Positions 8,372 through 16,974 of a DNA stretch of 64,000 nucleotides are shown here, piece after piece (the first letter of the stretch is position 1; each line of letters opens with the position of its first letter). Position numbers and translations under genes: made by a program. The notes under the pieces are model-generated. The model searched no databases. It saw nothing but the letters and a program-made list of their open reading frames with translations, and was not told where the DNA came from. The DNA comes from Cyclobacterium roseum (lineage in GTDB: Bacteria; Bacteroidota; Bacteroidia; Cytophagales; Cyclobacteriaceae), in the NCBI RefSeq assembly GCF_010119225.1, contig NZ_WNKF01000001.1, positions 1 to 64,000 on the forward strand, in the 5' to 3' direction.

Positions 8372-10633
8372 ATGGATACTTCCCAAATTATAGAGAAATC
8401 GAGAGAATTATTTACTCATTTTGAGCTGATTAATGATACTTTGTATAAGGGCAACTATCAAATAAACGATAAGTTGGCTGGAATCTATTTTTTGAACTTC
8501 AGTGAAAGAATAAGCGAAGAAGATTTTGAAGAACTTCAATATAAATATTTGGCTGATGAATTTTACAAAAATGAAGACAGCCTTCAATGGAATATATATT
8601 TACTCTTCATTAACAGTACTATTAATGAAGAACTAAAATCAAAGATATTATCTAACGATAAATATGCTCGTAAGCTATTCTTCAAAGAAAATGAGTTTCT
8701 GGACTATTTTGAGTTGGAAAGATCAAATAAAACCCCTTTACCCGATATAGTTTCTGAATGGAAAAAGGAGCTCAAGAGTGTGGATTTACAGGAAGTTTAT
8801 AGTGAAGCTTCCTATGTAGGTGCTGTTGCAAACTTTCTTGAAAATTCAACAATTAAGGAAGTAAACGAAGGTGCATCAAGAGACTTACCAAGTACTCCAA
8901 CAATAGAAAGAATAACAAATATTAGTCTCAAAGATAATTACAGAGATTTACCTTTAGCGCGAAATTTTGAATTTGGCTCAGTAAATCTGATTAATGGAGT
9001 AAATGGAACAGGAAAAACAAGTTTACTCGAATCAATTGAACTCATTTTAACTGGTAAAACAAATAGAAATAGCGATAGAGATGAGGAAGCGGAATCTATA
9101 AGTGCTATTTTAAACAATGATATTGAAGAAGTATATACGCCATACGATAATGGTAAGTATAAGGCCAGAGATACCAAGTGGTATAGTCGTAATCATCTTG
9201 TAAGAGGAAACAATTGCTATCAATCATTTAATCAGTTTAACTTTTTTAATACTGATGCTGCATATCAGTTCGCATCTTCCGACCACGAAGATCAGATTAA
9301 TGAATCTTTAGAAAAAATTATTCTTGGTGCTGAATACACATTTTTGAGAGATAGAATTCAGGGTTTTGAAGGTAGATTAAGACCCGAGCTAAATAGTTTA
9401 GAAAGAACATTAGAAGAACAAAAAGAATTAATAAAATATCATACACAATTAATTAATAGTTTAAAATCTGATAGAAATCTTGAAGATATTAAGAAAAATA
9501 TAGAAGCTAATATTCGAACCCTTAGATATAAAAATACTTTATCTGTAGATAATTATTCAATTTCAAATTTGTATATCAATGAAATAAAGACGGAAATCGA
9601 ATACATTCTTAATCAAAATTCCGTTTTTGACCTTAACACCCTTAATAAATTAAGAAGCCAGATTGATGAACAATTAGATACGGTAAGTACTCTAAAGGAT
9701 AAGTATAATGAAAGAATTACTCAACGAATAGATTTTCTTAGCCAGCATAGGACTTTAGAAGTTAAACGTGATAAAATTAAATCAATACTTAAATATTTTG
9801 CCATTGAAGACCTTAGAAGCATGCAAGATATTGAGGAGCAACTTCAAAAGTATAATTTGAAAATTTCAAAATTAGAAAAGATTAGAAAAGAGTTTTCTAT
9901 ATTAAATTTTGATTCTTTTTTGAATGAGAATAAAGGATTTGAGGATTTGCAAAAGTCCAAAAACGCAGATTTTCAAAAGGTTAGTTCCGATAGAAAAGAC
10001 ACAGAAAATGAAATAAGAATATTAAGTGAAAATTTCTCAGCTGTTGAAGACATACTCAATAAAATCAAATTATTGGGTAGAGATTTTTTATCGCATAATG
10101 AACACTCCCAGAACTGTCCTCTATGTGAGCAACAAATTTCCCATAAAGAGTTGTCAGATAAATTAGATGAAGATTTCAAAAATAATGTGGATAAGAGCAT
10201 ATTGGAAGGAAAATCAAAAATATTATCGGAGTTAAAAACCAAGGAGGCAAACTTAACCTCTGAATTAAAAACGTTAAATGCCTTAAAATTTATAGCTCAG
10301 GAAGAAGTCTTGGGTTATGAGACATTATCTGTAAAGGAAATTGGCGTCCGCTTAAATTCTATTTTGAATGAAGAAGCATCAGTAGTACAGGGGAAAACAA
10401 AAATAGAAAAAACTTTAGCCCAAGTAACAGCTATTGGAGGTTCTGTTTCGGAGTTCAATTCATTAAGGGAAGAAATCGGTACATATTTGAATACTAGTAC
10501 TTCTTTTGAAAAAATTGACATAGATAAGCTTTTATTATACTTAGAACATGATATTAAAAAAATAGTCGATACTGTCGAAAATCTAAATCAAGAGAATGAT
10601 TTACTTATTTCGGACTTAAATAAGTCGCTCTAA
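8372..10633 (+). CDS. Rad50/SMC-like ABC ATPase, N-terminal part ended by in-frame TAA
   Basis: 753 residues as written. Residues 1-185 are an extra N-terminal module I cannot name. Walker A is GVNGTGKT at 209-216 inside NLINGVNGTGKTSLLESIEL. Long coiled coils follow, with a Rad50-type zinc-hook-like CPLC (C582, C585), then the returning coil. The frame stops at TAA 10631-10633, before the ABC signature and Walker B. The same frame stays open from 10634 to 11395 and supplies those motifs, so the intact gene would be 1007 codons. The stop is therefore a probable nonsense mutation, sequencing error or recoding event. Without the distal half ATP hydrolysis is impossible in cis. Large hook-bearing ATPases with a small partner gene are typical of Lamassu, Wadjet-like and ABC-three-component conflict systems; membership here is not established. 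Confidence 0.75.
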   Translation: MDTSQIIEKSRELFTHFELINDTLYKGNYQINDKLAGIYFLNFSERISEEDFEELQYKYLADEFYKNEDSLQWNIYLLFINSTINEELKSKILSNDKYARKLFFKENEFLDYFELERSNKTPLPDIVSEWKKELKSVDLQEVYSEASYVGAVANFLENSTIKEVNEGASRDLPSTPTIERITNISLKDNYRDLPLARNFEFGSVNLINGVNGTGKTSLLESIELILTGKTNRNSDRDEEAESISAILNNDIEEVYTPYDNGKYKARDTKWYSRNHLVRGNNCYQSFNQFNFFNTDAAYQFASSDHEDQINESLEKIILGAEYTFLRDRIQGFEGRLRPELNSLERTLEEQKELIKYHTQLINSLKSDRNLEDIKKNIEANIRTLRYKNTLSVDNYSISNLYINEIKTEIEYILNQNSVFDLNTLNKLRSQIDEQLDTVSTLKDKYNERITQRIDFLSQHRTLEVKRDKIKSILKYFAIEDLRSMQDIEEQLQKYNLKISKLEKIRKEFSILNFDSFLNENKGFEDLQKSKNADFQKVSSDRKDTENEIRILSENFSAVEDILNKIKLLGRDFLSHNEHSQNCPLCEQQISHKELSDKLDEDFKNNVDKSILEGKSKILSELKTKEANLTSELKTLNALKFIAQEEVLGYETLSVKEIGVRLNSILNEEASVVQGKTKIEKTLAQVTAIGGSVSEFNSLREEIGTYLNTSTSFEKIDIDKLLLYLEHDIKKIVDTVENLNQENDLLISDLNKSL

Positions 10634-11395
10634 CTTAAGGAAACCAAAAATGATATTTCAGAAATATTAGATGAAATAAAATTCCAGGACAAAAAGGTAA
10701 AAGCTGTAGAGCGTAGCTTTATTAAGATTAAAACATATTTAGACCTTCAAGATGATCTATCTATATTAGAGTTAAGTAAAGATTTGTACGTTTTAGAAGA
10801 AAACATCAAATCTCTCAGAGACTCTGAGAATAGGCAAAAAGAGCTACAAAGAGTTATAAAAGAAATGGAAGATGCAAAGTCTTTCATTTCAGAAAATACA
10901 CTTAAACATACTCGTCTTAAAAAGGCTGTAGAGGTACTTCAAGAACTAAAATCAAACGATGGAGAGAGTGTCTTAGCAGATTATTTTGATAAAAATTTGA
11001 AAGAAATAAAAGATATATTTAAGACGATTCACGCACCTCAGGAATTTACAGATTTAAAATTTGAGAATAAGAGATTGGTTTTATACAAAAATGAGGATAA
11101 GCATTCAGTAAGTCAAATAAGTACCGGACAAAGAGCCGCATTAGTAATATCAATTTTTATTAGTCTTAACCGAAAGCTGAAGAATGGTCCGAATATTATA
11201 ATATTTGATGATCCTGTTACTTTTATTGATGATTTTAATGCTTTATCTTTCTTGGATTTCTTAAGATATTTTATTGTCAAGGAGAATAAACAGATATTCT
11301 TTGCAACAGCTAATAAGAAATTTTCAACATTATTTAGGAAGAAATTTGAATTTTTGGGTGAGGGAGTTTTTAAGGAATTCGAATTAAAAAGATAA
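10634..11395 (+). pseudogene. C-terminal half of the SMC-like ATPase, in frame after the stop
   Basis: Codons after the TAA read LKETKNDISEILDEIKFQDK onward in exactly the frame of the upstream gene, with no further stop until 11395. It holds the end of the coiled coil, the ABC signature QISTGQRA (S917-Q920 of the joined frame), Walker B NIIIFDDP (D946-D947) and the switch region FFATANKKF. The first possible restart inside is a TTG at 10784, so a separate C-terminal polypeptide could be made but would lack the coil partner. Function depends on readthrough or correction of the stop. The close match of the distal motifs to functional ABC ATPases suggests the mutation, if real, is recent. Confidence 0.7.
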
Positions 11396-11403
11396 AAAAC
11401 ATC

Positions 11404-11482
11404 AGCTAACAACTAAATTTTCCCCGGTCTGGCGGGTCATGCTGTGCGGCTTGTAAAGCCAAGCATGAAAACGCTGTTGAGC
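11404..11482 (+). other. Second attC-like site, right end of the ATPase cassette
   Basis: AGCTAAC at 11404-11410, nine bases after the ATPase stop, is the complement of the cassette start GTTAGCT at 6583. A hairpin follows (CATGCT 11438-11443 with AGCATG 11462-11467, inner GGCTT/AAGCC), then GTTGAGC at 11476-11482 as a possible outgoing core. Pairing of the outer arms is weak, so the right limit is uncertain. Base composition returns to that of the main chromosome past this point. The 66-codon minus-strand frame over 11402-11602 is not believable as a gene. Confidence 0.45.
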
Positions 11483-11755
11483 TGCCTGCCCCGATCTTTT
11501 CGGAGAAACCGGTGAAGTGCTTATGGAGTTTGAGTCGGAATTTTTGGGTCGCTTAAGGTGCCATGTCAGGTCAAAAAGTGAATTACCGATACCAGAATTC
11601 ATTTAAAAAGTAAAAAAGCAGGATTATTTCAGCTATTCGGTGGCCTTCATCGAAAGTTTTTTTAGGGCTGGGACAAAGCTCTCCCAGCCCGATCAAAATC
11701 AGGAATAAAATTCCGCCCGGAATGTGTATATATCAAAAGGTTTTCTGTTCATCCA

Positions 11756-11906
11756 TTTTGGCTAAAGCCGGGGTTTACGGGGTTCAATTTCAGGGAATGG
11801 GCTAAAGCCACATTCCTATTGAGGATAAAAGGGATTTAATTATCCACTCAATTGCCTAATAGCTGTAGGCAATAAAGATATTGCAGCCCCATTGGCTTTA
11901 GCCAAA
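11756..11906. repeat. MITE-like repeat, copy A (GGCTAAAGCC family)
   Basis: About 150 bases bounded by the inverted ends TTTTGGCTAAAGCC (11756-11769) and GGCTTTAGCCAAA (11894-11906). Internal landmarks are GGGCTAAAGCCACATTCCTA and TTGCCTAATAGCTGTAGGCA. No coding capacity; structure suits a small non-autonomous mobile element. The same order of blocks recurs at 12123 and 12299. Confidence 0.8.
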
Positions 11907-11956
11907 TCTTCCGGATTTAGATATACAAAATCGATGGAATTACCTAATTTTAGAAT

Positions 11957-12112
11957 ATGAAGACTAAAGAAGAAAATAAGGAAAAATCGTTTGACGCGGT
12001 AAAATTTATGCGTGAGCAGAGAGATCGAATTTCAAAGGACATCATGGATTTAAGCCCTGAGGAAATTGTTTCCTATTTCGAAAAAAAGACCAAAAGGGAA
12101 AAGCGAAAGTAG
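11957..12112 (+). CDS. Small antitoxin-like protein (51 residues)
   Basis: ATG at 11957 to TAG at 12110-12112. The product starts MKTKEENKEKSFDAVKFMRE, continues with RDRISKDIMDLSPEEIVSYF, and ends in a lysine/arginine-rich tail. This pattern (F/YDxVKxMRE...I..DI..LSPEEI..YF) matches short antitoxin-type proteins common in Bacteroidota and cyanobacteria, normally paired with a PIN-domain toxin. No toxin gene is next to it: repeat copies A and B of the GGCTAAAGCC family flank it on both sides, so it may be an orphan whose partner was lost, or it may have been carried by the repeats. The frame is intact and the composition is codon-like, which supports a real gene. Confidence 0.55.
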   Translation: MKTKEENKEKSFDAVKFMREQRDRISKDIMDLSPEEIVSYFEKKTKREKRK

Positions 12113-12122
12113 GAATTTAATT

Positions 12123-12251
12123 AGGGAATGGGCTAAAGCCGCATTCCTATTTGAGGAGTAATCATTTGGAACCTGGATTTTTTCCTCAATTGCCTACTGC
12201 TTTAGCTGTAGGCAATATAGGTATTACAGCCTCTCCTAGGCTTTAGCCAAA
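12123..12251. repeat. MITE-like repeat, copy B (5' truncated)
   Basis: Begins at GGGAATGGGCTAAAGCC and ends at GGCTTTAGCCAAA (12239-12251). It lacks the outer left arm present in copies A and C and has diverged internal sequence, so it is probably the oldest or a partly deleted copy. Confidence 0.7.
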
Positions 12252-12298
12252 TCATTTATCCATAAACCTATCGAATCCACATTTTGCTATTTCATATA

Positions 12299-12449
12299 TT
12301 TTGGCTAAAGCCGGGGTTTACGGGGTTCAATTTCAGGGAATGGGCTAAAAGCCACATTCCTATTGAGGATGAATGGGATTGAATTACCCACTCAATTGCC
12401 TAATAGCTGTAGGCAATAAAGGTATTGCAGCCTCCTTGACTTTAGCCAA
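12299..12449. repeat. MITE-like repeat, copy C
   Basis: Nearly identical to copy A over its length, from TTTTGGCTAAAGCC (12299-12312) to GACTTTAGCCAA (12438-12449). The same direct orientation as A and the short distance suggest local duplication or repeated insertion. Confidence 0.8.
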
Positions 12450-12489
12450 CAGACTTTATCCGTCAATTTACGATTAATATAACCCTAGA

Positions 12490-12556
12490 AATGCCTTCAA
12501 ATCAGCATTTCAGCTATTCCCTCCGCCGCGAGAGAGCATTGGAGATTTTAACGGTA
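12490..12556. repeat. Partial copy of the 3804-4206 repeat
   Basis: ATGCCTTCAAATCAGCATTT followed by CAGCTATTCCCTCCGCCGCG resembles 4137-4200, including the degenerate CCTC/GGAG palindrome. It lies between MITE copy C and the end of the LacI-type gene. Confidence 0.5.
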
Positions 12557-12611
12557 ACAACAAGCAAAAATGCAATAAATACGCTACGGGTTTACTCAAG
12601 AGATAAAAAAA

Positions 12612-13625
12612 TCAGGTGCTTTCCCGGACGATCAGCCTGGATTTGATGACCTCGTGTCTTTTCTTATGGGCCTCCCCGGAGCAGGCGATCTCCTCCAGCA
12701 GTACCCGGGCGGCCATTTCCCCCATTTCAAAAGAGGGTTGGGCCATGGTGGTAATGGCCGGACTGATGAATCGGCTGGTTTCGTCGTTTCCAAATCCGGC
12801 AATGGACAATTGCTCCGGAACCTGAATGCCCAGTTGGTGGGCGGCATGCATGGCTCCGATGGCCAGAATATCCGCAAAACAAACGAGTCCATCCGGTTTG
12901 TCCGCATGGGCCCATAACTGTTGCAAGGCATCACCGGCAAGGTCAAAGGTAAAATCTTCCAGGGTAATGATCAAATGTTGTTTCACCTGTAAGCCAGCTG
13001 CAATTAAAGCCTTTTGGTAGCCTTTCAGCCTGTCCTGGCAGACACCCAGGGCAAGCGGGCCACCGATATAGGCAATGTTTTCTCTACCTTTTTCAATTAA
13101 ATGGTTGGTTAAGATAAAGGCACCGTATTCATCGTCGGTTTTGATTTTTGAGGTTCCCAGATTGGCACAGGTCCGTTCATAAAGCACCACCGGCACCTCT
13201 CTATCGATTACATGTTGTACATGATCAAAAGTCCAGGTCTCCTTTGAAAAAGAGATGATAATGCCATCTACCTTACTATTGGCCAGTGTTTCCACAATTT
13301 CCACCTCTTTTTTATAGGATTCGCCGGATTGGAAAATCATCACTTTATAGCCTTCCTGATAGGCCATGTTTTCGATACCTGAAATGGAATTGGACCAGAA
13401 ATAGCGGTTGATGGTCGGAACGACCACGCCGATGATTTTGGATTTCTTGCTACTCAGGCTACTGGCCAGCAGGTTGGGGTGGTAATCCATGGATTTGGCC
13501 ATTTTCAGCACGGCCTCTTTGGTTTCCTTTTTGATTTCCGAGGAATTCCGCAGTGCACGGGATACGGTTGCAATGGAAACCTGAAGCTTTTCGGCAATGT
13601 CTTTGATGGTGGTGGGTTTTTTCAT
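12612..13625 (-). CDS. LacI-family transcriptional regulator
   Basis: 337 residues from ATG 13623-13625 (an upstream TTG at 13634 is less likely). The N-terminus TIKDIAEKLQVSIATVSRAL is the LacI helix-turn-helix (residues 5-25), followed by the hinge helix NPLLASSLSS-like segment NLLASSLSS. Residues 60-330 form a periplasmic-binding-protein-like sensor domain (IIGVVVPTINRYFWSNSISG, then DGLVCFADILAIGAM and the C-terminal PSFEMGEMA). It is divergent from susC, with a perfect inverted-repeat operator between them, so it very probably controls the sugar locus at 13.9-32 kb and itself. The ligand is probably a mono- or oligosaccharide derived from the locus substrate. LacI regulators of this kind are less usual than hybrid two-component or ECF regulators for SusCD loci. 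Confidence 0.92.
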   Translation of the reverse strand: MKKPTTIKDIAEKLQVSIATVSRALRNSSEIKKETKEAVLKMAKSMDYHPNLLASSLSSKKSKIIGVVVPTINRYFWSNSISGIENMAYQEGYKVMIFQSGESYKKEVEIVETLANSKVDGIIISFSKETWTFDHVQHVIDREVPVVLYERTCANLGTSKIKTDDEYGAFILTNHLIEKGRENIAYIGGPLALGVCQDRLKGYQKALIAAGLQVKQHLIITLEDFTFDLAGDALQQLWAHADKPDGLVCFADILAIGAMHAAHQLGIQVPEQLSIAGFGNDETSRFISPAITTMAQPSFEMGEMAARVLLEEIACSGEAHKKRHEVIKSRLIVREST

Positions 13626-13757
13626 AAGGGTCAAAGATTACTGAAATCAGCACAAACATAAGGCCATGTTTTAAAGGTACTACTGAATAATGAGTATCAG
13701 ATGCAGCAGAAACACAATTTGTTAACAAAAGACCCGATTTTTTGAATTTTTACTAAA

Positions 13758-13783
13758 TGTAAACGTTTTCGATAACGTTTACA
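13758..13783. promoter_or_regulatory. LacI-type operator between the regulator and susC
   Basis: TGTAAACGTT (13758-13767) and AACGTTTACA (13774-13783) form a perfect 10-bp inverted repeat around a 6-base spacer TTCGAT. AACGTT half-sites are typical of LacI-family operators. It lies 133 bases from the regulator start and 128 from susC, within the only divergent promoter region between them. The core promoter elements could not be placed with confidence. Confidence 0.75.
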
Positions 13784-13910
13784 ATATAATAATTCTATTA
13801 TTATTGATTTTCAACTTTTTTATAGCGTAAAATCCTATTAATATTGGAATAATATTCTGATTAACTATTATTTTAATTAATGATATTGTGAAACCTAAAA
13901 TCAACCAAAA

Positions 13911-16900
13911 ATGAAAACAAAATTACTATTATGTTTGGGGCTACTCTTTATGGGAGGAGTGGGCCTGGCATTTGGACAATCGGTCCAGGTAAGTGGTACT
14001 GTTTTGGATGAATCCGATCAGCCACTTCCGGGAGCCAGCATACTGGTCAAAGGTACCAGTACGGGAACGGTCACTGATATTGATGGGGAATATCAAATTA
14101 ATGTGCCCAATCAGGGTGCTACCCTGGTATTTTCATTTCTGGGGTATATCACCCAGGAGGTGTCATTAAATAACAGGCAGGTAATAGATGTGAGCCTGCA
14201 GCCCGATATGTCAGAATTGGGCGAAGTAGTGGTCGTAGGTTACGGTACCCAAAAGAAAAGTGACTTAACGGGAGCGGTAGCAACAATCGGCGGAAGAGAT
14301 TTGGCCGACCGGCGTACCCCTAACGTCTCTCAGGCCTTGCAAGGTCAGGTATCAGGTGTCATGGTGACCCGAAATAACAATGCGCCTGGTTCCTCTGCCA
14401 ATATCCGGATTAGGGGCGTTACCACCATCGGGGATAGCAATCCGTTGATCATCATGGATGGCGTGCCGGTTAATAGCATCGACCATATCAACCCAAATGA
14501 CATCGAAAGTATTTCTGTGCTGAAGGACGCGGCATCAGCCTCCATATACGGTTCCCGGGCAGCAGCCGGAGTGATTCTGGTCACCACCAAACGGGCAAAA
14601 AAGGGAGAGTTGAGTCTGAATTATAACTTTGAATATGGAACGGAAGTACCCACCAGAATTCCGGAATATGTGGATGTGGTGAGGTATATGGAAATTGTCA
14701 ATGAATTGCGATGGAATGACAATGGAAATGATGGCAACGAATATCCTCTTTACCCTCAGGAAATGGTGGAAAACTACATGGAACTGAACGCTTCCAATCC
14801 TGATTTGTACCCTAATACCGATTGGGTGGGCTTGATTTTGAAAAGTAATGCCCCCAGGCAACGGCATGCGCTGGACATTTCAGGTGGGAGTGAAGCCATC
14901 CGGACCAAAGCTTCCATCGTTTATGATAAATTTGATGCTTTATACGAAGGAAGGACATTTGAAAGGGTTACGGCCAGAGTCAATACCGATGGAAACATTA
15001 CCGATAGGTTAGGGTTTACTGCTGATATATTTTTAAGGAGGGAGATTCTCAACCAGCCCAGCATCGACCCCATCTATTACATGAATATTTCTGCCCCTGT
15101 ATATGCTGCCGAATGGCAGGACGGAAGGGTAGCTGAAGGCAAAACCGGAGCCAATATTTACGGACAATTAAAGTATGGCGGATTCAGACAAAACTGGGAA
15201 AACCAGGTCGGAGGTCGGCTGGGCCTTAATTATGAGGTAATGGAGGGATTGAAGATTTCCGCCATTGCTTCTCCCAATTTTGGCTTTAATAAAGGTAAGA
15301 ATTTTCAAAAAAGGGTCACCTATTCCGCCTGGGATGATCCTTCCGCAACGCTGGGTACCCTGCAATGGGCCAATTCAACCAACTTGAGTGAGTCACGAAA
15401 CGATAATTATAATTTGACGACTCAGTTATTGGTAAACTACGATAAGGTAATTGGAAAGCATAACCTCAGTTTAATGGCAGGGAATGAGAGTTTTCAGGCC
15501 TTTTATGAAAACCTGGGGGCCTCCAGAGATCAGTTTTTGCTGGACAATTATCCCTACCTGAACCTGGGTCCCTTGGAATTCAGAGGCAATAGTGGCAGTG
15601 CCTTTGAAAATGCATATAATTCCTGGTTCGGAAGGGTTTCCTATAATTATGAAGAGAAATATTTTCTTCAGGGGAATATCCGATACGATGCTTCCTCGCG
15701 ATTTGCACAGGATTACCGATGGGGATCATTTCCATCTTTTTCAGCAGGATGGGTACTGACCAAAGAAAGTTTCTTGCAGGATGCAAGTGCCATTTCCTTC
15801 CTTAAACTCAGAGGGTCTTACGGGACCTTGGGCAATGAACGGATAGGGAATTATCCATATCAATCCACCATAGGCTTTAGCAATGTGCTTTTCCATCAGG
15901 GTTCTAACGTGGTTTCTTCCCAATCTGCTGCGCAATGGCAATACGCCATACCCGATATTTCCTGGGAAAAAACTTCTTCCTATAACATTGGAGTGGATGC
16001 CAATTTCCTGAATTACCGACTGAGTGTTTCCGGTGAGTATTTTAAAAAGACCACCCGCGATATGTTACTGCCCCTGGAAATTCCAGACTATATAGGCTTT
16101 GATAATCCGGAGCAAAATACCGGTGAAATGTATACCGAGGGCTGGGAACTCGATATGGGCTGGGCCGACGATATCAACGAGCTGAGTTATTCCGTAAATT
16201 TCAATCTGTCAGATTTTCGTTCCGTGATGGGTGATCTTGGAGGCATACAGTTTCTGGGAAATCAGGTACGGATGGAAGGCTCCGAGTTTGACGAATGGTA
16301 TGGTTACGTCTCTGATGGACTTTACCAGAGTCAGGAAGAAGTGAATAATTCTGCCGTAATGAATGCAAATGTACGTCCCGGGGATGTGAAATATGTGGAC
16401 ATCAGTGGCCCCAATGGTGAACCGGATGGGAGGATCTCCCCGGAGTACGACCGGGTATTACTCGGAGGTAGCATGCCAAGATTCCTGTATGGTGGCAATA
16501 TCCGCCTGGACTATAAAAACGTTGATTTTGGTGTGGTGATTCAAGGGGTAGGCAAACAAAATTCGCGCCTTTCCGGACTGATGGTACAACCCATCATGGA
16601 AAATTGGGGCCATGTTCCAAAAATTCTGGACGGTGAATTCTGGAGCACCTACAACACCGATCAGGAAAACAGGGAAGTGAGTTATCCGAGACTTTCCAGA
16701 AACAGTGATGGCAATAATTTTGCCATGTCCGATTTCTGGTTGATCAACGGTGCCTATTTCAGACTAAAGAACATTTCCCTGGGATATACCCTGCCAAGGC
16801 CTGTGGTAGAAAGATTGGGTATGCAAAATATTAGGGTTTACACCAATGCTTCGGATGTCTGGACGGTCAACAGCTACCCTCCAGGTTGGGATCCGGAAGT

Positions 16901-16961
16901 TTCGGCAAGTGGATATCCGATAACCACTTCCTTTTTAATGGGTGTTTCTGTACAATTCTAA
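13911..16961 (+). CDS. SusC/RagA-family TonB-dependent outer-membrane transporter
   Basis: 1016 residues, Sec signal peptide 1-22 (MKTKLLLCLGLLFMGGVGLA). Residues 25-110 are a carboxypeptidase-regulatory-like beta-sandwich (VSGTVLDESDQPLPGASILV, TVTDIDGEYQI). A TonB-box-like stretch EVVVVGYGTQKKSDLTGAV is near 103-121, then the plug domain (to about 230) with SVLKDAASASIYGSRAAAGV, the SusC signature. The rest is the 22-strand barrel, ending with a terminal aromatic (VQF). It imports oligosaccharides across the outer membrane using TonB energy, with the SusD partner at 16975 (13 bases downstream) capping it. Expression is presumably under the LacI operator at 13758. The substrate cannot be read; the neighbouring sulfatase implies a sulfated glycan. 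Confidence 0.95.
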   Translation: MKTKLLLCLGLLFMGGVGLAFGQSVQVSGTVLDESDQPLPGASILVKGTSTGTVTDIDGEYQINVPNQGATLVFSFLGYITQEVSLNNRQVIDVSLQPDMSELGEVVVVGYGTQKKSDLTGAVATIGGRDLADRRTPNVSQALQGQVSGVMVTRNNNAPGSSANIRIRGVTTIGDSNPLIIMDGVPVNSIDHINPNDIESISVLKDAASASIYGSRAAAGVILVTTKRAKKGELSLNYNFEYGTEVPTRIPEYVDVVRYMEIVNELRWNDNGNDGNEYPLYPQEMVENYMELNASNPDLYPNTDWVGLILKSNAPRQRHALDISGGSEAIRTKASIVYDKFDALYEGRTFERVTARVNTDGNITDRLGFTADIFLRREILNQPSIDPIYYMNISAPVYAAEWQDGRVAEGKTGANIYGQLKYGGFRQNWENQVGGRLGLNYEVMEGLKISAIASPNFGFNKGKNFQKRVTYSAWDDPSATLGTLQWANSTNLSESRNDNYNLTTQLLVNYDKVIGKHNLSLMAGNESFQAFYENLGASRDQFLLDNYPYLNLGPLEFRGNSGSAFENAYNSWFGRVSYNYEEKYFLQGNIRYDASSRFAQDYRWGSFPSFSAGWVLTKESFLQDASAISFLKLRGSYGTLGNERIGNYPYQSTIGFSNVLFHQGSNVVSSQSAAQWQYAIPDISWEKTSSYNIGVDANFLNYRLSVSGEYFKKTTRDMLLPLEIPDYIGFDNPEQNTGEMYTEGWELDMGWADDINELSYSVNFNLSDFRSVMGDLGGIQFLGNQVRMEGSEFDEWYGYVSDGLYQSQEEVNNSAVMNANVRPGDVKYVDISGPNGEPDGRISPEYDRVLLGGSMPRFLYGGNIRLDYKNVDFGVVIQGVGKQNSRLSGLMVQPIMENWGHVPKILDGEFWSTYNTDQENREVSYPRLSRNSDGNNFAMSDFWLINGAYFRLKNISLGYTLPRPVVERLGMQNIRVYTNASDVWTVNSYPPGWDPEVSASGYPITTSFLMGVSVQF

Positions 16962-16974
16962 ATTAAAGTCAGTC

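Noticed and set aside
11402-11602. 66-codon minus-strand frame next to the right attC-like site
   Set aside because: Low-complexity, overlaps hairpin and repeat sequence, no start context or homology I trust.
13634-13911. Core promoter (-7/-33) placement for susC and the LacI gene
   Set aside because: The AT-rich sequence offers several weak matches to the Bacteroidota consensus; none is distinctive enough to report.
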